64,000 bases of DNA from Acidobacteria bacterium RIFCSPLOWO2_12_FULL_66_21 (lineage in GTDB: Bacteria > Acidobacteriota > Vicinamibacteria > Vicinamibacterales > 2-12-FULL-66-21). Below the pieces are notes generated by a model. It worked only from the letters and a program-made list of their open reading frames with translations. It did no database searches and was not told the DNA's origin. A program made the translations under genes and the position numbers. Positions 53,994 through 64,000 of this stretch are shown here, piece after piece. Within the stretch, counting starts at the first letter, position 1. Each line of letters starts with the position of its first letter. The stretch covers positions 111,636 through 175,635 of the forward strand of contig MELC01000036.1 in NCBI GenBank assembly GCA_001767455.1, in the 5' to 3' direction.

Positions 53994-56144
53994 ATGATCC
54001 GGTTCGAGGACCTCGTCGAAAAAGTCCGGGCGTACAACCCCGATGCCGACATCGAGCTGCTCAGGCGTGCCTACGTCTTTTCCGCCTTCGAGCACAAAGG
54101 CCAGGTCCGCCATTCAGGGGAGCCGTACCTGGTGCACCCGCTCGAGGTCGCCGACCTGCTGGCGGACATGAAACTGGACGTCGTGGCCATCGCCGCCGGC
54201 CTCCTCCACGACATCGTCGAGGACACCCAGACCCCGATCGAGCGGATCAAGGAGCTGTTCGGACCCGACGTGGCGCACGTGGTCGAGGGGGTGACCAAAC
54301 TCGGCGCGATCTCCTTTTCGTCGAGCGAGGAGAGGCAGGCGGAGAACTTCCGCAAGATGCTGCTGGCGATGGTCGACGACATTCGGGTCATCCTGGTCAA
54401 GCTCGCCGACCGGCTGCACAACATGCGGACGCTCCATCACCTGTCGGAAGAGCGGCGGGTGAAGATCGCGCAGGAGACGCGCGACATCTATGCCCCGATC
54501 GCCAACCGCCTCGGCATGAGCAAGATCAAGAACGAGCTGGAGGAGCTCGCCTTCAAATATCTCGAGACCAAGGCGTACGAGTCGCTGCGGGCCCGCGTCG
54601 AGGCGCGGCGCCGCGCGACGGAGGGCATGATCGAGGACCTGAAGAACACGGTGGCCGCGAAGCTCACGGAGGCCCAGGTGCCGGTGATCGAGATCGACGG
54701 GCGGATCAAGCGGCTGTTCAGCATCCACCAGAAGCTGAAGCGGCAGAAGATCGATCTCGATCAGGTGTACGACATGGTCGCGCTCAGGATCGTGACCCAG
54801 TCGGTGAGGGACTGCTACGCCGCGCTCGGGATCATCCACCAGACGTGGGCGCCAGTGCCGGGGCGCATCAAGGACTTCATCGCGATGCCGCGGCCCAACG
54901 GCTACCAGTCGCTCCACACGTCGGTCGTGAGCGAACGCGGCTTCCCCTTCGAGGTCCAGATCCGGACCGCGGACATGCACCGCACGGCGGAGGAAGGCAT
55001 CGCGGCGCACTGGAAGTACAAGGAAGGGCGCATCGGCGCCGGCCGCGACGAGCAGTACTTCCTGTGGCTGCGGCAGCTCCTCGAGTGGCAGCAGGAGGTG
55101 CGCGATCCGCAGGAGTTCCTCCAGAACCTCAAGATCGAGCTCTACCCGGAGGAGGTCTACATCTTCACGCCGAAGGGGGAGGTCAAGGCGCTGCCGCGCG
55201 ACGCGACGCCGGTGGACTTCGCCTACGCGATCCACACGGACATCGGGCACCAGTGCGTCGGCGCGCGCGTGAACGGGAAGATGGCGCCGCTCCGGACGCG
55301 GCTTCGCAACGGCGACATCGTCGAGATCGTGACGACGGCGGGGCACAAGCCGAGCCGCGACTGGCTGAGCTTCGTGATCACCTCGCGCGCCCGCAACAAG
55401 GTCCGCCACTACATCCACGCGGAAGAGAAGGAGCGGAGCCTCGACATCGGCCGGAAGCTGTTCGAGAAGGAAGCCCGGCGCTTCGGCATCAACGCCAAGA
55501 CCCTGGCGGACCCGGCCGCGATGACGCGCGTGCTGGCCGACTACGGCCTGGCGAAGGCGGACGAGCTGTACGCCGCGATTGGCTACGGGAAGCTGTCCGC
55601 CAAGAACGTGCTCGCGAAGTTCGTCCCGGCCGACCAGTTGAAGGAGACGCCGGAGACCGGCATCGCCTCGGTCGTCCGCCGCGTCCTCGGCACGGGCGAC
55701 GAGAAGATCAAGGTGCGCGGCATCGACGATCTGATGGTCTTCCGCGCGCGCTGCTGCAATCCCATTCGCGGCGAGCAGATCGTGGGGTACATCACCCGCG
55801 GCAAGGGCGTGTCGGTGCACGCCGCGGCGTGCCCCAACGTCGTGAACCTTCTGTACGATCCGGAGCGGCGCATCGACGTCGAATGGGACAAGGCGTCCGA
55901 CGCCTCGCCGTACACGGTGCGCCTCAGCATCCAGGTCGAGGATCGAAAGGGGATTCTCGCCGACGTCAGCTCCAAGATCGCCGGGATCAACACGAACATC
56001 CGCAACGTCGAGGCGACCGTCGACGATCAGATGGGGCGCATCGACATGACGGTGGAGATCAACGACGTGAAGCACCTGCAGAAGGTGATCAAGTCGCTGC
56101 GCGGCATCGACGGGGTGATTGGGGTGGAGCGAGCGAGCCGCTGA
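53994..56144 (+). CDS. relA: Bifunctional (p)ppGpp synthetase/hydrolase (RelA/SpoT)
   Basis: HSGEPYLVHPLEVADLLADMKLDVVAIAAGLLHDIVEDT; RPNGYQSLHTSVV; TGS and ACT domains. Confidence 0.96.
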   Translation: MIRFEDLVEKVRAYNPDADIELLRRAYVFSAFEHKGQVRHSGEPYLVHPLEVADLLADMKLDVVAIAAGLLHDIVEDTQTPIERIKELFGPDVAHVVEGVTKLGAISFSSSEERQAENFRKMLLAMVDDIRVILVKLADRLHNMRTLHHLSEERRVKIAQETRDIYAPIANRLGMSKIKNELEELAFKYLETKAYESLRARVEARRRATEGMIEDLKNTVAAKLTEAQVPVIEIDGRIKRLFSIHQKLKRQKIDLDQVYDMVALRIVTQSVRDCYAALGIIHQTWAPVPGRIKDFIAMPRPNGYQSLHTSVVSERGFPFEVQIRTADMHRTAEEGIAAHWKYKEGRIGAGRDEQYFLWLRQLLEWQQEVRDPQEFLQNLKIELYPEEVYIFTPKGEVKALPRDATPVDFAYAIHTDIGHQCVGARVNGKMAPLRTRLRNGDIVEIVTTAGHKPSRDWLSFVITSRARNKVRHYIHAEEKERSLDIGRKLFEKEARRFGINAKTLADPAAMTRVLADYGLAKADELYAAIGYGKLSAKNVLAKFVPADQLKETPETGIASVVRRVLGTGDEKIKVRGIDDLMVFRARCCNPIRGEQIVGYITRGKGVSVHAAACPNVVNLLYDPERRIDVEWDKASDASPYTVRLSIQVEDRKGILADVSSKIAGINTNIRNVEATVDDQMGRIDMTVEINDVKHLQKVIKSLRGIDGVIGVERASR

Positions 56145-56242
56145 GAAAGTTGTGAATTCTGAGTTGTGAATTGAGAGGCAGCTTGCTCGAGTCGTCCGCC
56201 CGGACGGCTCCGGCAAAGTGCCTGTCAACTCACAACTCGCAA
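56145..56242. repeat. GAGTTGTGAATT word-repeat palindrome in convergent gap
   Basis: Inverted arms 56161-56174 / 56225-56238 (13/14). Confidence 0.85.
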
Positions 56243-56620
56243 CTACAGCGAAGCGATGAGGTCTATCTCTATCCGGGCGTCTTTCGGGAGCCGCGCGACC
56301 TGGACGGTGGCGCGCGCCGGGGCGGGCGAGGAAAAATAGCCGCCATACACTTCATTGACCACGCCGAAGTCGTTCATGTCGGCGAGGTACACGGTCGTGC
56401 GGACGACGTGGTCGAAAGAGGCACCCGCCGCCTCGAGAATCGCGCCGAGGTTCTTGAACACTCGGTGCGTCTGCGCCGCGATATCCCCTTCGACGAGATG
56501 GCCCGTCGCAGGGTCCAGCGCCACCTGACCCGACAAAAACAGTAGCGAACCGGCTCGGATTGCCTGAGAATACGGACCGATGGCCTTTGGCGCGGACGAG
56601 GTGGCAACCGCCTGACGCAT
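56243..56620 (-). CDS. ridA: RidA family reactive-intermediate deaminase
   Basis: APKAIGPYSQAIRAGSLLFLSGQVALDPATG; RATVQVARLPKDARIEIDLIA. Confidence 0.93.
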   Translation of the reverse strand: MRQAVATSSAPKAIGPYSQAIRAGSLLFLSGQVALDPATGHLVEGDIAAQTHRVFKNLGAILEAAGASFDHVVRTTVYLADMNDFGVVNEVYGGYFSSPAPARATVQVARLPKDARIEIDLIASL

Positions 56621-56622
56621 GG

Positions 56623-56814
56623 TTACGCCGCCTTGACGACCTTGTTCGAGCGCAGGCAGCGGGTGCACACCCGCAGGCGCTTCACTCCGCCGTTGACCAC
56701 CGCGCGGACGCGCTGGAGGTTCGGCTCGAAGCGCCGGGACGTCACGTTATGCGCGTGACTGACGTTGCGCCCGACGACCGGGCCCTTTCCACAAATCTCG
56801 CAGCGTTTCGCCAT
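56623..56814 (-). CDS. rpmB: 50S ribosomal protein L28
   Basis: [42 protein letters not shown]. Confidence 0.95.
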   Translation of the reverse strand: MAKRCEICGKGPVVGRNVSHAHNVTSRRFEPNLQRVRAVVNGGVKRLRVCTRCLRSNKVVKAA

Positions 56815-57006
56815 ACTTGAGCCTGGAATGGTAATACCGTCATCCGGGAAGTACAGCCGCACGGGTGGCGGCGGCACAAACACCGCATTATAGCATGTTT
56901 AGCGGCACCGGCCGCTCAGGTATATCCGTTGCAGTGACGGGGGAACAGGCACCCCAGGCCGATCGGCACGTGCCTGCCACTCGGACTGGGCGAAGGAGGA
57001 ACCCGG

Positions 57007-57594
57007 ATGAAGGATCCGCTGCTGCGCGAGGAGAGTCCGGCCGAGTACTTCAAGGATCTCGTGGAGGGGGCGCTGGCGCGCCAGCGCCTTCGCGCCGGAG
57101 ACCTCACCGCCTACTACCTCGTCAACCTGTTGTTGCAGTTCATCCGTCTCGACAGCACGCGGTTCGCCGATTCGTCCGAGCCGCTGGTCTTCCGGCTGGC
57201 CCGGGCGCTCGAAAGCGGCGGGTCCGAGCAGCGGGCGCGCCTCCGCAGCGTGGGGGACTTCTCCCTGTTCATGTCCGGGTTCTTCGCAGACAGCTTCAAC
57301 CGGAAGATCGTCGACGTGGACTACTACGTCTCGATGGGCGAGTACGCGTATGGATCCCTCAGCCGCCGCGACGAGGACGCTTTCTCGGAGGTCTTCCGCG
57401 AGCTGGCCCGGAAGTTCGTGGGGTTCGTGGACGTCCTGTCGGACATCAGCGAACGCACCGGCGGCGCGCAGCGCTCGGATATCCTGCGGCTTTATGAGAA
57501 GTGGCTGCGTACGGGCAGCTCTCGGGACGGGCAGAAACTGGTCGAGCACGGAATCGTGCCGAACCAGTCCATAGGCAAGAAGTTCATCCAGTAA
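57007..57594 (+). CDS. Conserved hypothetical protein
   Basis: 195 aa ORF with natural composition (MKDPLLREESPAEYFKDLVEGALARQRL...); no family recognised. Confidence 0.7.
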   Translation: MKDPLLREESPAEYFKDLVEGALARQRLRAGDLTAYYLVNLLLQFIRLDSTRFADSSEPLVFRLARALESGGSEQRARLRSVGDFSLFMSGFFADSFNRKIVDVDYYVSMGEYAYGSLSRRDEDAFSEVFRELARKFVGFVDVLSDISERTGGAQRSDILRLYEKWLRTGSSRDGQKLVEHGIVPNQSIGKKFIQ

Positions 57595-58073
57595 GAGTGA
57601 AGCGCGAAGGGCCAAGGACAGGCTGCCGGCTGTCGCCGTCCGTTTGGACGACCTGAGCTGGGTTGCCTCTGAATCGCTCTTCGCGCTTCACCCCTGACCC
57701 CGTCCCCGTTTGCATTTTGGCCACACCGGGCTGTGTTAACTCTTCCGCGGCTCGTACGATTCCGTGTCATCTACAGGTAACACTCAGCGGATTCCCACCA
57801 GCACCGCCGCTTCCTCACACCCGGAGAACCGCCGCAGGGGGGTGCGGCGTCTAAACCAGAACCGAGGCATCCGCGAACAGGCGCCGAGCCGCAGGACCAT
57901 GGTAACCAGTTGTGTATCAGTAAGTTGCGAGCGGCGGCAGCGGAGCGGCCCCTGCCGTGGCCGGGTTTCGCCCCGGGAAATCGTGTGGGACATTTTGCGC
58001 CGAATTGCGTAGTTCCCGCGAAGGGGACTTCACAAAGGACGTCAACCGATGTAAGCTGAGCGGATTTGGTAAG

Positions 58074-58089
58074 TGGCAAATCATTTGCA
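58074..58089 (+). promoter_or_regulatory. Sigma54-type -24/-12 promoter candidate upstream of dksA-like gene
   Basis: TGGCAAATCATTTGCA: GG and GC elements at canonical 12-bp offset. Confidence 0.6.
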
Positions 58090-58143
58090 TAACGGCCTGC
58101 GACATTCGGAGGCCGGCGCGGTGGCGGAAAGGAAGGGAATCAG

Positions 58144-58599
58144 ATGAGCGTTCAAAAGACGCCTGGCGGACAGATGACGCGGGACCGGTATGCCGAACTG
58201 AAGCGAATCCTCGAGGAGCGTCGCCGCGAGATTACCGAGCAGGTCCACGAGAAGATCCGGGATGTCCGCACCGAGGGTGCGAACAACCCGAATGTCGGCG
58301 TGCTCGACGCGGCGGAAAGCTCCGAGGCCGACATCCAGGACGACATCGAGTTCGCGTTGATCCAGATGAAGGCGGAAACGCTGAACAAGATTCAGGAAGC
58401 GCTGCGCCGTCTCGAGGAAGGGACGTTCGGCTACTGCTTCGAGTGCGGCGAGGAGATTTCCGAGCGCCGCCTGCGGGCGCTGCCCTTCGCGGTGCGGTGC
58501 AAGGACTGCGAGGAGGCGCGCGAAGCGGCCCAGCAGCGCGAACGGACGCTGCAGGCTCGCCGTGGCGCCGCGTCCCTCTTCATCGACATGCAGGGATAA
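58144..58599 (+). CDS. TraR/DksA-type zinc finger regulator
   Basis: RYAELKRILEERRREI...LRRLEEGTFGYCFECGEEISERRLRALPFAVRCKDCEEARE. Confidence 0.92.
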   Translation: MSVQKTPGGQMTRDRYAELKRILEERRREITEQVHEKIRDVRTEGANNPNVGVLDAAESSEADIQDDIEFALIQMKAETLNKIQEALRRLEEGTFGYCFECGEEISERRLRALPFAVRCKDCEEAREAAQQRERTLQARRGAASLFIDMQG

Positions 58600-58711
58600 C
58601 CCGACCATCCCTGGACTCCGAGTTTGCAGGCCCCGCCGGAGGTGGGGCCTCGCGTTCCCCCCTTCCGGCCTCATTTCCGCGTATCATCGCCTCGCGAGGA
58701 GGATCGCCCTG

Positions 58712-61162
<2,451 letters not shown>

Positions 61163-61186
61163 GCCGGACCTTCAGGTCCGGCGGAC

Positions 61187-62080
61187 ATGAAGGTCGTCTA
61201 CAGCCCTGCCTACGAGATCGACCTCGGCGGCCACGTCTGGCCGATCGCCAAGTACCGCCTCATCGCAGAACGGCTTCTCGCCTCAGGCCTCGTCGGGGAC
61301 GCCGCGTTCGTCGTCCCGGTGCCTTGCACGTGGGACGGCCTTGCGCTCGTGCACAGGTCCGAGTACCTCGACAAGGTCCGGACGTGCGCGCTCACGCCCG
61401 CCGAAATCCAGACCCTCGAGCTGCCGTTGAGCCCGGCGCTCGTCGACGGGTTCCGCACGATGGCCGGGGGCACCTGCGACACGGGGCGCCTGGCGCTCGA
61501 GGACGGCGCCGCGATTCACCTTGGCGGCGGACTCCATCACGGATTCCCGAATCACGGTGAAGGCTTCTGCCTGTTCAACGACGTCGCGGTGGCGATTCGC
61601 CGGCTGCAGCGCGACGGCCGCATCCATCGGGCAGCCGTCGTGGACTGCGACGTCCACCACGGCAACGGCACGGCGACGATCTTCGAGCGCGATCCGTCGG
61701 TCTTCACCTTCTCGATTCACCAGCAGCACAACTATCCGCTGTTCAAGCCGGCCAGCGATCTGGACATCGGACTGGAGGATGGGACCGGCGACGAGGAATA
61801 CCTGCGGCGGCTGGGTCCCGCGCTGGCGCGGGCCGTGGCGTCGAAGCCTGACGTGACGTTCTACCTGGCGGGCGCGGATCCGTTCCGCGAAGATCGGCTC
61901 GGCGGCCTCGCGCTCACCCTCGAGGGATTACGCGAACGCGATCGGCAGGTGTTCGCGGCCGCAAGAGCCGCCGGGGTGCCCGTCGCCGTCGTCCTGGCCG
62001 GAGGGTATGCGCTCGATGTCGAGGACACGGTGGCGATCCACATCGCGACGGTGGAAGAGGTATTGAGCGTCTGCGAGTGA
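61187..62080 (+). CDS. Histone deacetylase/AcuC-like superfamily protein
   Basis: FNDVAVAIRRLQRDGRIHRAAVVDCDVHHGNGTATIFERDPSVFTFSIHQQHNYP. Confidence 0.92.
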   Translation: MKVVYSPAYEIDLGGHVWPIAKYRLIAERLLASGLVGDAAFVVPVPCTWDGLALVHRSEYLDKVRTCALTPAEIQTLELPLSPALVDGFRTMAGGTCDTGRLALEDGAAIHLGGGLHHGFPNHGEGFCLFNDVAVAIRRLQRDGRIHRAAVVDCDVHHGNGTATIFERDPSVFTFSIHQQHNYPLFKPASDLDIGLEDGTGDEEYLRRLGPALARAVASKPDVTFYLAGADPFREDRLGGLALTLEGLRERDRQVFAAARAAGVPVAVVLAGGYALDVEDTVAIHIATVEEVLSVCE

Positions 62081-62304
62081 CCGGACAGGTCGGACGAAAC
62101 CCTTACACGGAGGCACGGCGACGCACGGAGCACGAAAAGCGGAGCACGTGTGAGTGTGGGCGACGTGGCCGGTCTGGCGTCGGCCGTCGGTTGCCTCCGG
62201 CCTCACTGCGCGCGAGCGCGGCCAGACCGGCTACCTCCGTGCGTCGCCGCGTGCTCCGTGTCTCCGTGTAAGCCGTCTCCGCGCTCTCCGTCTTCTCCGT
62301 ATTC
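62081..62304. repeat. CACGGAG word-repeat with nested inverted arms in convergent gap
   Basis: Outer 13-bp arms 62116-62128 / 62237-62249; inner 11-bp perfect arms gccggtctggc 62168-62178 / 62221-62231. Confidence 0.88.
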
Positions 62305-62820
62305 TCAAATCAGCCCGAGGCCCACGATCGTCTTCATGTCCGTGATCTCCCCGTTGCGGACCATGTCGCGCGCCTCGCGCAGCGTGAACACTCTCGGCTC
62401 GATGTCCTCGTCCTCGTCCCCGGCTGCCGCCTCGGCCGCCTGCGCCAGCCCTGACAGGCGGAAGAACACCATCTCCTCGTCGCAGTAGCCGGGCGTCGGA
62501 AACATCGCGGCCAGGCGGATCACGGTCGCTGGAACCTGCCCGATCTCCTCGTGGCACTCGCGGCGTGCGGCGGCTTCAGGCTCCTCTCCCGGGTCCACGC
62601 TGCCGGCCGGCAGCTCCCACAGCCATCGGTTGACGGGGTACCGGTACTGCCTGATCAGAAACACGTGGCCGGGCTCGGGTACGGGGATCAGGACGACCGA
62701 TTTCACGTGGCGGACGACGTCCACCGTGACGTCCCGGCCGTTCGGCATCCGGACGCGATCGCGGTCCACGTCGAACACTTTGCCGTCGTACACGCGCTCG
62801 TGGGATAAACGCTCGATCAT
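62305..62820 (-). CDS. NUDIX hydrolase (ADP-ribose pyrophosphatase-like)
   Basis: LWELPAGSVDPGEEPEAAARRECHEEIGQ Nudix box. Confidence 0.93.
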   Translation of the reverse strand: MIERLSHERVYDGKVFDVDRDRVRMPNGRDVTVDVVRHVKSVVLIPVPEPGHVFLIRQYRYPVNRWLWELPAGSVDPGEEPEAAARRECHEEIGQVPATVIRLAAMFPTPGYCDEEMVFFRLSGLAQAAEAAAGDEDEDIEPRVFTLREARDMVRNGEITDMKTIVGLGLI

Positions 62821-62857
62821 GACGGGAACTCCTGGTCCGGACAGCACGAGCTGCGAC

Positions 62858-63820
62858 CTATTCTTTCTCTTCCCGGGCCTCGATGTCGTCCACGACCACC
62901 TGCAGATCCGGCGGGAGCGGCGAATCGCACTCGATCCGGCGGCCGTCCGCCGGGTGAGTGAACGCGAGCCGCGCGGCGTGGAGGAAGGGGCGCTCGAGCC
63001 GCTGCACCGCGCGCAGGTTGTCGGGCACGCGGCGGTGCGCGCCACCGTACACGGAATCCCCGACGATCGGATGGCCGATCGCGCTGAGGTGCACGCGGAT
63101 CTGGTGCGTCCGGCCGGTGGCGATCGCGAGCTTGACGAGCGTGGCCCCCTTGAAGTGCCGCGCCATCGTGACCCGCGTGACCGCGCTCCTCGCGCGGCGC
63201 GCGCGCGTCGACATCTTCTGACGGTTGACGGGATCGCGGCCGATGGGTGCGTCGATCCGCCGGCCGGACTGCACCACGCCCCACACGAGCGCGATGTACT
63301 CCTTCTCGACCTCGCGGTCGGCAAACTGCCGCGCCAGCTCCTGGTGCGCGCGGTCGTTCTTGGCGACGACCATCACGCCCGACGTTCCGCGGTCCAGCCG
63401 ATGCACGATCCCGGGCCGCAGCTCGCCGCCGATGCCGCTGAGGTCCTTCACGTGATGCAGAAGCGCGTTGACGAGCGTGCCGCCGCTATGTCCGGCGGCC
63501 GGGTGCACGACCATCCCGGCGGGCTTGTCGAGGACGACGAGGTCGGTGTCCTCGTATATGATGCGCAGCGGCAGCGCTTCGGGCTCGGGTGTGGCCGGCG
63601 AAGGCGCCGGGATGGCGACCGCGTACGACTGCCCTTCACGGACCGGCGTGCTGGTCCGAAGCGCGGAAGACGGTCCGGTGACGTGCCCCTCCTTGATCAG
63701 CCGCTGGAGGCTCGATCGCGACAGGTCGGGCACGAGGGCCGCGAGAAACGCATCCAGACGCGTACCGTCGTACTCGGCATCGACGACAAGCGTGCGGTTC
63801 TGGACGTGAACCATCGGCAT
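62858..63820 (-). CDS. rluD: RluA/RluD family pseudouridine synthase
   Basis: DKPAGMVVHPAAGHSGGTLVNALLHH; GIVHRLDRGTSGVMVVAKND; GRTHQIRVHLSAIGHPIVGDSVYGG. Confidence 0.94.
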   Translation of the reverse strand: MPMVHVQNRTLVVDAEYDGTRLDAFLAALVPDLSRSSLQRLIKEGHVTGPSSALRTSTPVREGQSYAVAIPAPSPATPEPEALPLRIIYEDTDLVVLDKPAGMVVHPAAGHSGGTLVNALLHHVKDLSGIGGELRPGIVHRLDRGTSGVMVVAKNDRAHQELARQFADREVEKEYIALVWGVVQSGRRIDAPIGRDPVNRQKMSTRARRARSAVTRVTMARHFKGATLVKLAIATGRTHQIRVHLSAIGHPIVGDSVYGGAHRRVPDNLRAVQRLERPFLHAARLAFTHPADGRRIECDSPLPPDLQVVVDDIEAREEKE

Positions 63821-63825
63821 CAGTT

Positions 63826-63867
63826 CCCAGCTTCCAGTTCCCAGCTTCCAGCTTCCAGCTTCCAGCT
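63826..63867. repeat. CAGCTTCCAGTTCC word-repeat
   Basis: cagttcccagcttccagttcccagcttccagcttccagcttc; same family as 38383-38460. Confidence 0.85.
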
Positions 63868-63907
63868 CAGCGTGACAGCGTGATCCACTGCCTACTGCCT
63901 ACTGCAA

Positions 63908-64000
63908 CCTGTTGGCAGGGCTAAAGCCCTGCGCTACGCCCTGCCACCTGTTGGCAGGGCTAAAGCCCTGCGCTACGCCCTGCCACCTGTTGGCAGGGCT
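63908..64000. repeat. 39-bp tandem palindromic repeat (continues past window edge)
   Basis: cctgttggcagggctaaagccctgcgctacgccctgcca starting at 63908, 63947, 63986. Confidence 0.95.

Noticed and set aside
63908-64000. CRISPR array
   Set aside because: Units are directly adjacent and identical across all 39 bp; no unique spacers and no cas genes.

Overview
A 64 kb, high-GC, gene-dense chromosomal window. Gene content (ADOP/MacB-type ABC permease, CBM9/DUF5916 protein, TonB-ExbB-ExbD-ExbD cluster, many TPR proteins, LptD) suggests an Acidobacteriota-like diderm; this is inference only. Most of it is housekeeping: hutI(partial), DUF167-divIVA-yggS, glyA-dinG-dam, rpiB, rRNA methyltransferase, thiC, M20 peptidase, htpX, clpA, UbiA plus a prenol-kinase-like fusion, sugar-nucleotide genes, lptD, folC-accD, menC, ddl, tgt-yajC-secD-secF, uppP, hppA, TonB/ExbB/ExbD, relA/spoT, ridA, rpmB, dksA-like, lon, HDAC-like, NUDIX, rluD. 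No rRNA, tRNA, CRISPR array or intact transposase was recognised. The most unusual signals: (1) two tandem micro-genes (38511-38564 and 38723-38776, minus strand) encode the identical 17-aa lysine-rich peptide MAKKTAKGGKKKGGKKR. They differ at 8 of 18 codons, all synonymous (including TAG/TAA); each is followed by an intrinsic terminator and one has a near-consensus sigma70 promoter. (2) A pervasive set of intergenic word-repeat elements: degenerate tandem short words arranged as inverted arms. They occupy six of the eight convergent gene junctions in the window and in places extend into coding sequence. (3) Two distant arrays of the same 10-bp unit GGTGCTGAAG. (4) REP/REPIN-like palindromes, including a 39-bp tandem palindromic array at the right edge. 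(5) A frameshifted HsdR C-terminal remnant and a chimeric truncated DUF5916 gene.
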